Below, piece after piece: positions 31,326-40,499 of a DNA stretch of 64,000 bases. The position numbers were made by a program, and so were the translations under genes. Origin of the DNA: Vineibacter terrae. GTDB taxonomy: Bacteria; Pseudomonadota; Alphaproteobacteria; Reyranellales; Reyranellaceae. The stretch spans positions 242,834 through 306,833 of the forward strand of contig NZ_VDUZ01000001.1 in NCBI RefSeq assembly GCF_008039615.1, written 5' to 3'. The notes under the pieces were generated by a model. That model worked only from the letters and a program-made list of their open reading frames with translations, had not been told where the DNA came from and ran no database searches. Each line of letters starts with the position of its first letter. Position 1 is the first letter of the stretch.

Positions 31326-32352
31326 GGCGGCTTTTCTCCATGGTCAACACTATCCGGAATTGGACGTCGCCGGACTTCATTCTCTCGTAGGCTTCGGGGG
31401 CGTTCTCCAGCGGCATGGTCTCGATCATCGGACGCACGCCGGCGAGCACGCTGAAGTCCAGCGTCTTCTCGTTTTCGTATGGCGAGCCGGTGATCGAACC
31501 CACAACGCCGCGCTCGCCACCAACGAGCAAGCCTCCCGAGACGGCAAGCGGGTCCTTGCCGGCGCCGAGCAGAACCAACCGGCCGCCGGGCGCAAGACCG
31601 CTCAGGAGCGGCGAAGCGGCCGAAGCGCTTGCGATTGTGACGATGATGGCCTTGGCGCCCTCCAGCTCGTTGAGCCTTTCGGCGGCAGCCTCGCGATTGG
31701 TGTCAATATAGACGTGCGCGCCCAGCTTCAGGGCGAGCTCCGCAATGTCCTCGCCGCGTCCGACAGCTACGACCTTGAAACCCATCCTGCGGGCATACTG
31801 AACGGCCATATGGCCGAGACCGCCGATGCCGAACACGGCGACCAGGTCGCCGGCCTCGGCACCGCATTTCTTGAGCGCGTTGAACGTCGCTATGCCGGCG
31901 CACAGAATGGGAGCCGCCTCTTCCGAGTTCAGCTCGTCAGGGATCGAAACGAGCCCGGTGCCGCGCGCCAGCATCATTTCGGCGTAGCCGCCGTCGCAGG
32001 ACGCGCCGACAAAAGGCTGGTTCCTGCACAGCTCGAAGCGGCCCTGGCGGCATTGGACGCATTCGTTGCAATGGCCGCCAAGCCGACCGACGCCGACGCG
32101 CTGCCCCACTTTCCAGATTGAGGGAACGGCATCGCCGAGCATGACGATGCGACCGACGACCTCGTGGCCAGGCACGCGGGGCGGCTGCAAGGATGGGTCG
32201 GCTCCCTCGATGTCACCGGCATCAGCGCCGCAGATCCCGCACGCCTCGACCGCGATCAGAACCTCGCCCCGGCCCGGTTCGCGAACGTCACGCTCGACCA
32301 GATCGAGAATGCCCGGTGTTGTCACCTGCATGGCTCGGTAGGTCCGTTTCAT
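31312..32352 (-). CDS. Zinc-dependent alcohol dehydrogenase
   Basis: The 346-residue medium-chain dehydrogenase has catalytic zinc ligands C41 and H63-E64 in VPGHEVVG, the structural zinc cysteines C95, C98, C101 and C109 (CNECVQCRQGRFELC), and the NAD(P)-binding GIGGLGHMA. The pattern is that of the AdhP/cinnamyl-type group. It oxidises a primary alcohol or reduces an aldehyde. It lies between a cupin gene (overlapping) and an amine oxidase gene (17 bases upstream), suggesting that the aldehyde product of amine oxidation may be its substrate. Confidence 0.9.
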   Translation of the reverse strand: MKRTYRAMQVTTPGILDLVERDVREPGRGEVLIAVEACGICGADAGDIEGADPSLQPPRVPGHEVVGRIVMLGDAVPSIWKVGQRVGVGRLGGHCNECVQCRQGRFELCRNQPFVGASCDGGYAEMMLARGTGLVSIPDELNSEEAAPILCAGIATFNALKKCGAEAGDLVAVFGIGGLGHMAVQYARRMGFKVVAVGRGEDIAELALKLGAHVYIDTNREAAAERLNELEGAKAIIVTIASASAASPLLSGLAPGGRLVLLGAGKDPLAVSGGLLVGGERGVVGSITGSPYENEKTLDFSVLAGVRPMIETMPLENAPEAYERMKSGDVQFRIVLTMEKSRHAHQ

Positions 32353-32368
32353 CGGTCGTCTCTCCCTG

Positions 32369-33487
32369 TCATGTCGCCATGCTTGCTCTGGTTTCGTTCA
32401 GGTGCCCGATCAGCTCACCGGCCGCGCGGTGTGCCGCCTCGACAGCGCCAGCGAGATAGCCCGGCTCCGACGTGCTGGTTTCGCTGCCTGCGAGCAGAAT
32501 GTGATTGCGCCATTCCCCGTCGATCCAGGGTCGCAGGTCGGGGGCCGGATGTCCGCTCGCGATCAGATCGGCGGCTGTTGCCGTCAGGGGATCGGCAGCC
32601 CAGTCCTTGAACAGGGTCGCGGCCGGCCGGGCTGCCTCCGGCCCAAACAATGCAGCAAGCTGTCGAACGGACGCGGCGATGATCTTGTCCCGCCCTGCCG
32701 CTTTGCGTTGCTCGGCCGAAACGCCGACGAAGCCGAACAAGGCGGGTGTGCCGGAAGCAGTTGTTGCGTCATGGATTTCGACGAGCGGGCTGACCATGCT
32801 CTGCGCTGCGCCGGACAAGCCCGCTTCTCTCCAGAAGGGGCGCTCGTACAGCGCAAAGACCTTGGCGTGCGGCGCCATCCATGTGGGGGTGTTGCGCCAC
32901 CGCTGCACGGTTCGCATGCCCAGCGCCGGCGTGAAAGCAATGGTCGCCTCGAGCAATCGTGGCGGCAGCGCGAGGATGACATGTGAGGCGCGAAGAGTTT
33001 GCGTCCGTCCATCCCCCCGAGCGAAGCACAGTTCCACTTCACTGCCAGCCAGCACAACCTGCGTCACCCGCGTGTTGAGGTGAATGCAGCTCTGCGGCAG
33101 ACTGGAAGCGAGCGCGGCAATGAGGGTGCCGGTCCCGCCGACAATGCGCATCGATGGCGGTTCCTGGCGCATGCCGGGATAGCGCCGCGGAGCTTCGTGC
33201 GCTGTTCGCTGAAATACGATGTCGCCGTCGCTGGCTTGGGGAAAGATCGGAATCCCGAGCTCTGCCACAAGTTCCGCCAGCTCGGGCTGCGCGGCGGGCC
33301 AGAACCATGACGGCCCGAGGTCGAATCCGTCGGCGGACGGCCCGTCCGTGGCATTGACGGAGAGAATACGGCCTCCGAGCCGGTCTCGTGCCTCCAGAAG
33401 CTGGAAACCGATCCGGGCGCGATCAAGCAGGCGAGCCGCGGCCAGTCCGGCAAGGCCGCCTCCAACGATCAGAACAGAGGAACGCAT
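32369..33487 (-). CDS. Flavin-containing amine oxidase
   Basis: The 372-residue protein starts MRSSVLIVGGGLAGLAAARL, an FAD-binding GxGxxG with the EARDRLGGRI continuation, and ends with LAGSETSTSEPGYLAGAVEA, the amine-oxidase FAD-binding C-terminus. These enzymes oxidise amines to imines or aldehydes with hydrogen peroxide. The start at 33487 follows TGGAGAAAATAGG. It is the first gene of the amine oxidase-dehydrogenase-cupin unit. The in-frame open sequence upstream to 33,904 shows no family match. Confidence 0.85.
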   Translation of the reverse strand: MRSSVLIVGGGLAGLAAARLLDRARIGFQLLEARDRLGGRILSVNATDGPSADGFDLGPSWFWPAAQPELAELVAELGIPIFPQASDGDIVFQRTAHEAPRRYPGMRQEPPSMRIVGGTGTLIAALASSLPQSCIHLNTRVTQVVLAGSEVELCFARGDGRTQTLRASHVILALPPRLLEATIAFTPALGMRTVQRWRNTPTWMAPHAKVFALYERPFWREAGLSGAAQSMVSPLVEIHDATTASGTPALFGFVGVSAEQRKAAGRDKIIAASVRQLAALFGPEAARPAATLFKDWAADPLTATAADLIASGHPAPDLRPWIDGEWRNHILLAGSETSTSEPGYLAGAVEAAHRAAGELIGHLNETRASMAT

Positions 33488-33895
33488 CCTATTTTCTCCA
33501 GAAAGCAAGGAAAGGCCGACACAGCGGCCTTCCCCGATCCATCGGGGCGCCGGCAGCGCGCCGATCGCATCGAACACGCGAGCCGTGCGGCCTGGAGCGT
33601 GATTTGCAGGTAGGCCATGGCTGTTTGTCCTCTTCGGTGGGGCCGCAAAGGTGGGTGTCACGGATGCGGAAGAAAAACTTTGCCAGCGTATCGCGAGCCC
33701 GGATCTGGTGTTGATCGCGCTGGCTTGGGCCCATCGGATGGCCAGCTTCAATGCGATCATGAAGCCCGCCGGCGCGGCTGACAAACGGGATGTTCTTGGG
33801 CGATGAGATAGAAAATCTTCGCCGCATGCGGCTTCATGCGCGTTGGGAAGAAGGCATCTCAACATTCGCTCAAGAATTTTCCCCCGCTCGGCAGA
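33488..33895. other. Gap upstream of the amine oxidase gene, no gene assigned
   Basis: Several overlapping open frames exist on the minus strand. One includes HAPGRTARVFDAIGALP, which vaguely resembles the C-terminus of FAD-dependent hydroxylases, but this is too weak to call. The region probably holds the operon promoter and insertion debris. Confidence 0.35.
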
Positions 33896-34110
33896 GAAAT
33901 CCAATCAGCAAACACGAGAAAAACGTCGAGCTGATCGCGGCCACCACGACCGGGGCGGGCTTGACGGTGCGTGCCAACTCGATCCCGACACCTATCCGGT
34001 CGGCATCAAAGCCTCGGACGCCGACCGGCAAGCGATCAATCTCAAAACGCCATGACTTTCATGGCGACTGGAATTACATCATCGAACCGAACCAACCAGT
34101 TTCGATGTAG
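33896..34110 (+). pseudogene. ISAzo13-type transposase remnant (C-terminus, two frameshifts)
   Basis: Read across frames, this segment gives VELIAATTTGAGLTV, then CQLDPDTYPVGIKASDADRQ, then HDFHGDWNYIIEPN. This is the C-terminal end of ISAzo13-family transposases. A missing base near 33,972 and another shift near 34,050 break the frame, and nothing of the DDE catalytic core is seen upstream. It is therefore a dead fragment. It marks the edge of the amine oxidase unit. Confidence 0.75.
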
Positions 34111-34426
34111 TTATTCGTGGATGACGCCTAAGTGGATCGCCGTGACAACCAGGAAATCGTCGGCCCGGTTGGGTGACCCCGCCCCGGCAGCGGTTGAACT
34201 CTTACGGGGAAGGCGGCGTACTCCCTTGGTTGCCACCCCTCCCCTCGCACTGTCGGCTGCGGGGCAGGAACATTGGTTCATCCCACCGTGTCCCGGCAAA
34301 TTCTGCCAAGTCTCGGCCGCCGGTCCAGGAAACACCCTGCCAGTCCAAGGAAATACTGACACATCTACAGGCGGACCGCCGACGGTGACGCCGCTGGCGC
34401 GACGCCACCGTCCGACGGCGGCGTGC
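34111..34426. other. Gap between the transposase remnant and the gamma-glutamyltransferase gene
   Basis: No gene is seen. The last 50 bases contain an inverted GACGGTG/CACCGTC pair (34,381-34,412) just past the transferase stop, a possible weak terminator on the minus strand. Confidence 0.4.
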
Positions 34427-36088
34427 TCAGAAGCCCATGGCGGCGCCGTCGCCGCGCGGGTCGGCGCCGCCTTCGAACAGGCCGGTCGCATGGTCGATGC
34501 GGATGGCCTGGGCGTGGCCCAGCGTCCCGTCCCAGCGGCCGACCATCTTCACCGGCTGTCCGCGCAAGCGCAGCTCGCGCGCGGTCTCGTCGGAGATCCG
34601 CGACTCCAGCCACAGATCGCGCGACGCCATGCCCCAGGTGCGCCCCATCAGCCAGCGCGGCGCCTCGATCGCCTGCTGCACGTCGTAGCCGAAATCGACC
34701 AGGCGGGTCAGCATGGCGGCCTGCGTCTGCGGCTGGCCTTCGCCCCCCATCGTGCCGTAGGCAAGAACCGGCTTGCCGTCCTTGAGCATCATGGCGGGGA
34801 TGATGGTGTGGAAGGTGCGCTTGCCGGGCTCGAGCCGGTTCGGGTGCGTCTCGTCGAGCGAGAAGAAGGAGCCGCGGTTCTGCATGATGACGCCGGTGTC
34901 GCCGCCGACAACCGCCGCGCCGAAGTCGTGATAGATCGACTGGATGATGGAAACGACCAGCCCGTCGGCGTCGCTGGCGCAGAAATAGACCGTGTCCCCA
35001 TCGGGGCCGCGGCGATCGAGCCTGGCGCCGTAGCGCAGGCCGGGCTCGATCTGGTCAGCCGCCAGCGCCTGCCCGGCATCGATCAGCCTGCGGCGGCGCG
35101 CCGCGTAGTCCTTGGACAACAGCGTCTTGAGCGGAATGTCGACGAAGTCGGGGTCCGTCAGCCACTCGTCGCGATCCGCGAAGGCAACCTTCACGGCCTC
35201 CACCATGTGGTGGTAGTAGTCCGCCGTGCCGTCACCCCAGCCGGCAACGTCGAAGCCTTCGAGCAGGTTCAGGATCTGCAGGGCCGCGAAGCCTTGCGTG
35301 CTCGGCGGCATCTGCACCACCTCGTGGCCGCGATAGGTGGTCGCGATCGGCGACACCCACCGCGCCTGATAGCGGGCGAAGTCGTCCGGCCTCAGCGGCG
35401 AGCCCACGGGACCAAGCGCATCGCAGATGCGCCGGGCGATCGGACCTTCATAGAACGCGGCCCGCGCGCCGGATGCCGCCAGCTGCTCGAACGTATCGGC
35501 GAGCCCGGCCTGCATCAGACGGGCGCCTTCCCGCTGCGGCCTGCCGCCTGGCAGATAGATGCGGGCCATGTCCGGGAATTGCCGAAGGATCGTCGCGTCC
35601 GCGGCCAGCCAGTCGGCCAGCGAGCGGCTCACGGCCATGCCGTCGCGGGCGTACATGATGGCGTCCGCAAACAGGCTCGCCCAGGGCAGCCGTCCATGAC
35701 GCTCATGGGCGAGGCGCCAGCCATCGACGGCGCCGGGGGTCGTCAGGGCCGCAAGCGGGCCGCGCGCCGGAATCTGATCCGTGCAGCCACGCTCGCGGTA
35801 GTAGTCGCGCGTCGCCGCCAGTGCCGCGGGTCCGCTGGCCTCCAGGGCCTGGACACCGCCGGTCTTCGGCCCGGCAATGAGCCAGAAGCCGTCACCGCCC
35901 AGACCCGCCATGTGCGGATACACCACGCACAGTGTCGCGTTCGCGGCGATCGCGGCATCGACCGCGCTGCCGCCGCGTCGCAGCGCATCGAGGCCGGAGG
36001 CCGAGGCAAGATAATGCGGCGTGCACACCATGCCGCGGGGAGCAAGAACCGGAGGACGACCGGTCCGCGGACCGTTGGAATGACTCAT
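34427..36088 (-). CDS. Gamma-glutamyltransferase family protein
   Basis: The 553-residue Ntn hydrolase is made as a precursor that cleaves itself before the catalytic threonine, T366, in the segment GDTVYFCASDADGLVVSII. The large-subunit part has GGSAVDAAIAANATLCVVYPHM and AGLGGDGFWLI. The C-terminal part has RTFHTIIPAMMLKDGKP and AYGTMGGEGQPQTQAAML. It hydrolyses or transfers gamma-glutamyl groups of glutathione-like compounds or related acyl amides. No signal peptide is evident, so it may be cytosolic, unlike E. coli Ggt. The start at 36088 gives the normal N-terminus. It lies downstream of a small membrane protein and a lactate-permease homologue. Confidence 0.9.
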   Translation of the reverse strand: MSHSNGPRTGRPPVLAPRGMVCTPHYLASASGLDALRRGGSAVDAAIAANATLCVVYPHMAGLGGDGFWLIAGPKTGGVQALEASGPAALAATRDYYRERGCTDQIPARGPLAALTTPGAVDGWRLAHERHGRLPWASLFADAIMYARDGMAVSRSLADWLAADATILRQFPDMARIYLPGGRPQREGARLMQAGLADTFEQLAASGARAAFYEGPIARRICDALGPVGSPLRPDDFARYQARWVSPIATTYRGHEVVQMPPSTQGFAALQILNLLEGFDVAGWGDGTADYYHHMVEAVKVAFADRDEWLTDPDFVDIPLKTLLSKDYAARRRRLIDAGQALAADQIEPGLRYGARLDRRGPDGDTVYFCASDADGLVVSIIQSIYHDFGAAVVGGDTGVIMQNRGSFFSLDETHPNRLEPGKRTFHTIIPAMMLKDGKPVLAYGTMGGEGQPQTQAAMLTRLVDFGYDVQQAIEAPRWLMGRTWGMASRDLWLESRISDETARELRLRGQPVKMVGRWDGTLGHAQAIRIDHATGLFEGGADPRGDGAAMGF

Positions 36089-36135
36089 CACTGACCTTCT
36101 TTCGTTGGTTGAGATGCCGCTGGCGTCGCCAGGCG

Positions 36136-36336
36136 TCAGGCCGGCGGTTGCCTGGGCGGGAAGAAGACCCGCTGCACGGGTGGAATGAGCCCACCCACGC
36201 ACAGCGCGGCGAGCCCGATCCACCAGAGGACAGGTGGACCGCTGGTGGTTCCGATGCTGATGAGCGGCAATGCGCACACCAGCAGCACCAGCGACGTGCC
36301 TAGATACGCAAGACGGTTCTTGAGCAAGGCAATCAT
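36136..36336 (-). CDS. Small two-span membrane protein
   Basis: The 66-residue product starts MIALLKNRLAYLGTSLVLLV and has two hydrophobic segments (about residues 11-29 and 37-55) separated by a short GTTSGPP loop. A GGAGAG ribosome-binding site precedes the ATG. It lies 14 bases after the stop of the permease gene and 47 bases before the transferase gene, so it is probably a subunit or partner of the permease. No family is recognised. Confidence 0.65.
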   Translation of the reverse strand: MIALLKNRLAYLGTSLVLLVCALPLISIGTTSGPPVLWWIGLAALCVGGLIPPVQRVFFPPRQPPA

Positions 36337-36350
36337 GTCTGTCTCTCCTG

Positions 36351-37982
36351 CTATGCCGCGAGCACGACCAGCAGGACGGTCGCCACGCCGGTCAGAAGGA
36401 AGGCGAACAGGGTCCAGGGAAGCGTCTTGCGAAGGATGGCGCCCTCCTGGCCACTGATGCCGGCGGTGCTGGCCCCCATGACCACGTTGGCTGGCGCGAT
36501 GGCGTTGCCGATCGCGCCGCCGGCGCTCTGGGCCGCCAGAATGGTTGCCTCGGGCAGTCCCTTGAGCCGCGCCAGCGTGACCTGCAGGTCGGAGAACAGC
36601 ACGTTCGACGAGGTGCTGCTCGACGTCGTGAAGGCGCCGATGATGCCGATGCCGTTCGACAGGAACGCAAACGCATAGGCAGGGGCGATGGCGGCGATGC
36701 CGAGCGCCAGGGTATCGTTCTGACCCGAATGGCTCATCAGGGCCGCCATGACGAGAAAGGCGACGATCGGCACGGACGCCGGGACGGCGCTTTCCAGCAG
36801 CCCGCGCAGAACGCCCGCCGGCTTCGTCCCGGTCGTTATCGACCACGCCTCGTAGTAGCCGCGCGCCCGATAGAGGCACCATGTCACGACGGCCGTGACG
36901 ATCAGGCTGGCGCCGGGATGCGTCAGCGGCTTCAGGGCCGAATAGACCGGAACGGCGGCGTTCGTGACGCCATAGCCGGTCGTGACTGCCGGAAACGGCA
37001 AGCCAAAGGTGACACCGGCAAGCACGGCCTTGAGCGGCTCGATCATCGACGTGCCGAGCGCCAGCACCGTGAGCAGGACATAGGGAAAGAACGACATCGC
37101 CGATCCCATCGGCGGTGTCCTGCCGATGGCGCTGTCGGCATGGCTTTCACGCATCGCCGGGCGATCGACGATATCCGTCGCGGGCTGCGCGTAGCGACGC
37201 CAGCGCGACAGCGGGTACAGCGCGAGCATCGCGGCCGTTGCCGGCAGGAAGGCCGCCAGCGCCGGGTCGACCAGCGTGGACAGCAGCTGACCCACGCCCT
37301 GGATGGTGGCGATGATCAGGACCAGCGGCCAGGCATGACGGATCGCCGGCCAGCGGCCATACATCCAGACGATGGTGAAGCCGCCCAGCACCGCCTGAAT
37401 GATGATGAGCAGGCCCGACTGGTAGGCGGTGGCGAGGATCGTGGCCTCGTCGAGATCGACGACCTGCAGAGTGGCGAGCCAGCCGACGCCGAGCGTTCCG
37501 AAGAACTTCGCCCAGATATGCGCGATGATCGGAATGGCCACGGCGTAGACCGGCCGCACGCCGAAGGCGACAAGCAACGGTGCCACGACGGCAATCGGCG
37601 CGCCGAATCCGTCGATGCCCTGAAGGAACGATGCGAAGACCCAGCCGAGCGCGACGATGATGAACAGCTCGTTGCGGCTCATCCGGGTGATTCCCCGCCG
37701 CAACGCGTCGTAGCCTCCCGCCTGGTTCATGATCTGGTAGAGCAGCAGGGCCGGCCAGATGACGTAGAGAATGAAGATCGCGTCCCACACGCCCTTGGCG
37801 CCGGCGACGGCAAGCGTGCTCATCGGCGTCTTGAAGATGAAGAAGGCGACGGCGGCGGCGATGAAGATGCCCGCAGCGCCGGCCTGCTGCGCCGTCCAGC
37901 GGAGATTCACCATCAGGACGGCCAAGGCGAGAATCGGCAGGGATGCGAGCGACCAATGCAGCAGGTCGACTGGAAGTTCCAT
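36351..37982 (-). CDS. L-lactate permease (LctP/LldP family) transporter
   Basis: The 543-residue integral membrane protein has 12 or more hydrophobic spans and the LctP signatures FLQGIDGFGAPIAVVAPLL, AHIWAKFFGTLGVGW and QSAGGAIGNAIAPANVVMGA. Family members import lactate, glycolate and similar 2-hydroxyacids with protons. Next to a gamma-glutamyltransferase gene, the actual substrate could differ. The start MELPVDLLHW at 37982 is the first plausible Met. It is the promoter-proximal gene of this minus-strand set. Confidence 0.88.
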   Translation of the reverse strand: MELPVDLLHWSLASLPILALAVLMVNLRWTAQQAGAAGIFIAAAVAFFIFKTPMSTLAVAGAKGVWDAIFILYVIWPALLLYQIMNQAGGYDALRRGITRMSRNELFIIVALGWVFASFLQGIDGFGAPIAVVAPLLVAFGVRPVYAVAIPIIAHIWAKFFGTLGVGWLATLQVVDLDEATILATAYQSGLLIIIQAVLGGFTIVWMYGRWPAIRHAWPLVLIIATIQGVGQLLSTLVDPALAAFLPATAAMLALYPLSRWRRYAQPATDIVDRPAMRESHADSAIGRTPPMGSAMSFFPYVLLTVLALGTSMIEPLKAVLAGVTFGLPFPAVTTGYGVTNAAVPVYSALKPLTHPGASLIVTAVVTWCLYRARGYYEAWSITTGTKPAGVLRGLLESAVPASVPIVAFLVMAALMSHSGQNDTLALGIAAIAPAYAFAFLSNGIGIIGAFTTSSSTSSNVLFSDLQVTLARLKGLPEATILAAQSAGGAIGNAIAPANVVMGASTAGISGQEGAILRKTLPWTLFAFLLTGVATVLLVVLAA

Positions 37983-38523
37983 GATTTGCAGTATCTCTTC
38001 TTCTGACCACGACCAGGTTCGGCACCCGATGCGGCAATGCGACAACCGTCGTGCTGACGCGATCTCGACGTCCGGCGCGGCGGTGGATCTCGGCTAACGA
38101 CCAATTGTCGGCGGGTGCCGCGTTGATCCACGTCAAAGCCATGCCGGCGCTGCGATCGGCGCGCTCGATTCCCGAGCGCGTAATATCTGGTCAAAGCGCG
38201 GCTCGCGTCATCGTCATCCGAGCGAAGCAAAGGACGATGCGTTGCCGGCATCTGCATCAGCAACCGGACGACACGCAACGCTTGCATGCTGAACGACCGG
38301 CCGCGAGGTTGTTTGCTTCGCGCCGGACGGCAACAGGGGTCGATTCGATCGCATTGAAAATGCGCGTGCACCATCCGCGCGCCGCATCGACGCGATCCGC
38401 TACGGATGCCATGGCACCAGGAGAAGGCCGGGCAGATGAAGGTGTTGGCGATGCCTTGGCATCGCTACGACGTATTGTCCTCGTGCGCCGATTGAGCGAT
38501 GCGCCGGCCACCTTGAACCGGCT
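37983..38523. other. 541-base gap, probably the promoter region of the permease operon
   Basis: No open frame here looks like a protein. A GCGCGCTC...GAGCGCG inverted pair lies near 38,158. The region has lower coding character than its flanks. Confidence 0.45.
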
Positions 38524-39129
38524 TCACGGCGCCGGCGGCGCGATCCTGATGGCACGATCGAACGTGTAGCTCGTCACGGTGCGGGCTTTCGTGCCGCCGG
38601 TATCGATGACGCTCTCCCCGGCCACGGGGCGGCGTGAGTCGGGATCAAAATAGGCGGACACCATCGCCTTCCGTCCGCCGATCACGGCATTGTAGGTGAA
38701 GGTCAAACGGGGCTTGCCGTCGACGACCTGGATGCCGCGGCACTGCAGATCGGACAGGCCGCCGGCCGCGAAATAGCCCTGCAACGGCGCATCCTTCATC
38801 AGCTCCGGCAATTTATCCGGCGGTATGGCGACCCATGACGCGCCTGCGCTCTTGATCCAGCCCTTCGTGTTGCCGGTGACGATGATATCGACGGCACGCA
38901 TCCTGACGCGGAACGACGTCGGCGGCGCGACCTGCACGGTCGTGATGGTCTGCGGTGTCTCCGGGGTGGCCGTCGCCGTCGGCGCAATGAAGACCCGGCC
39001 GCTGATCTCATAGGGGCCAGCGCTGGCGTTGATCTTGTTGACGTTGCTGAAATCGGACAGGCAATCGGCGCGAGCGCCCGCGACGCTTGCCATGACGAGA
39101 CAGCCGGCGACGATCAACCGACCCGTCAT
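38524..39129 (-). CDS. Secreted hypothetical protein
   Basis: The 201-residue protein has a signal peptide (MTGRLIVAGCLVMASVAGAR, cleavage near ARA) followed by a mature domain. Two cysteines, in ADCLSDFS and LQCRGI, could pair in the periplasm. It contains VRMRAVDIIVTGNTKGWIK and a C-terminal beta-rich part (KPRLTFTYNAVIGGRKAMVS). No recognised family. It is monocistronic, and the 367-base gap upstream holds only a small inverted repeat. Confidence 0.65.
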   Translation of the reverse strand: MTGRLIVAGCLVMASVAGARADCLSDFSNVNKINASAGPYEISGRVFIAPTATATPETPQTITTVQVAPPTSFRVRMRAVDIIVTGNTKGWIKSAGASWVAIPPDKLPELMKDAPLQGYFAAGGLSDLQCRGIQVVDGKPRLTFTYNAVIGGRKAMVSAYFDPDSRRPVAGESVIDTGGTKARTVTSYTFDRAIRIAPPAP

Positions 39130-39314
39130 GCGGTGTCCTTGTTGCGAAGCCAGAACCCGGAACCGCCCTCAGCCGCCAGGCCGTTCTCTGCCATGGGTCT
39201 CTCCCCGTTGGTATCCGTGCACGCCGGATATATCCCTCCCGCTGCCCCGACAAGGCGGCTGTCGCTTGTACCGCACATTGACGGGACCGAACGCGTCGGA
39301 TAAAATGAACGAAC

Positions 39315-39331
39315 GCTCACAAATAGTGAGC
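39315..39331. promoter_or_regulatory. Small inverted repeat, possible operator
   Basis: GCTCAC-AAATA-GTGAGC is a symmetric element in the divergent region between the secreted protein and the putative zincin. It is preceded by GAACGAAC. It could bind a TetR-type dimer, but no regulator is adjacent. Confidence 0.3.
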
Positions 39332-39496
39332 TGGTGAGACAACGTGCCTGGCAAACGGGACGGCATGGCGGCGCACGGAAGGGTCACCTGCCCCGCGAAG
39401 CGTCGTTCGACGGCACGGCATATCGGCAGCGCCTCGAGAGTCGGCGTAGAGGCGCTACCGGCGATGGATATCGCGAAGCCTGGTCGGAGGTGTTTG

Positions 39497-40426
39497 ATGG
39501 CGATCAAGAACACGATCCTCAGGCGGAGCTTCGATTCGCAGTTCACGCCGGCCGCCCCCGGCGTTGCGGCCCAATTGCGCCTGAAGCTCAAGGTCATGCT
39601 CATGGCGGTCGATCCCGGCGGGCGGACCGCGCGCGACGGGTATCGCTACGGCTCGGCGAACTTCGACGAGAGCGACAAGCAGACCTCCGACAACATCCAT
39701 GCGATCCGGAGCTGGAAGAAGGACGAGTTCCGCGCCTTCGAAACCGACTTCAAGCTTGCCGCCGAGCGCGGCTGGAACAACCAGATCATCCTGCTGCCGC
39801 CAGACGCCGACGCCCCGGCCGGCCTGAGCGATGACGATTACAGGCAGCTCATCCTGCGGCCCGGCCTTGCGGCGCATGTCGCGTGCTCCCTGGAGATCCA
39901 GATCGTCCGCTCCGGCACCGGCGTCGTCCCCCGCGCCATCATCGACGTGGCCCGGCTGTTGTTCGACGACGACGATACCGCGCGGTCGCACCACTTCATG
40001 ATCACCAACAAGGACGTCAAGTTCAGCACCAACTACTTCAAGGACATTGCTTTCAAGCAGGTCGTCGCCGCCCATGAAGTGGGCCACTGGCTGGGACCGG
40101 ACGCCTATGATGCCAATGGCTCGTTCCAGCACGTCGACTATGCCGCCGCGCGGGCGCGAAAGCTGCCGGTCAATGCCGATGAAGAATACGGCACGACCGC
40201 CACGCGCTCGATGTCGATCATGGGCCGTGGCTGCGTCGCCAGCGAATACGATGCCACGCCCTGGCTGGCGCGCATCAAGGAGCACACGGGCATCGCCGAC
40301 GGGTGGCGCTTCATCCACCGCATCCGGTTCAACAACGGCGCCGCCCCCGTCTCGGCGCGCCAGACACGGCTGATCACGGGCGCGCAGGCGTCCCGGCAGC
40401 CAGCAGCGCCCCGGCGCTTCACCTGA
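39497..40426 (+). CDS. Putative zincin-type protein of unknown family
   Basis: The 309-residue protein has VVAAHEVGHWLGPDA at about residues 190-204. This is an HExxH zinc motif extended to HExxHxxG, with a possible third histidine in GSFQHVDYA. The motif suggests a metallopeptidase of the metzincin type, although the rest of the sequence is unfamiliar. Upstream, the long polar region contains KQTSDNIHAIRSWKKDEF; downstream is SIMGRGCVASEYDATPW, where a metzincin would have its Met-turn (note SIMG). No signal peptide is seen. The start at 39497 follows GGAGG at normal distance. Confidence 0.6.
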   Translation: MAIKNTILRRSFDSQFTPAAPGVAAQLRLKLKVMLMAVDPGGRTARDGYRYGSANFDESDKQTSDNIHAIRSWKKDEFRAFETDFKLAAERGWNNQIILLPPDADAPAGLSDDDYRQLILRPGLAAHVACSLEIQIVRSGTGVVPRAIIDVARLLFDDDDTARSHHFMITNKDVKFSTNYFKDIAFKQVVAAHEVGHWLGPDAYDANGSFQHVDYAAARARKLPVNADEEYGTTATRSMSIMGRGCVASEYDATPWLARIKEHTGIADGWRFIHRIRFNNGAAPVSARQTRLITGAQASRQPAAPRRFT

Positions 40427-40499
40427 GAGAGAAACCAACAGCGGTCGTTGGAATCGCTGATTTGCCGCTCTTCCCGTCATCTCCTTCAATGCGGCAACG

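Noticed and set aside
33488-33904. N-terminal extension of the amine oxidase
   Set aside because: The FAD-binding motif normally starts the protein and a ribosome-binding site precedes the Met at 33487; the extension matches no family.
33971-36094. A long plus-strand frame over the gamma-glutamyltransferase
   Set aside because: It is the complement of a complete Ntn hydrolase and has no similarity of its own.
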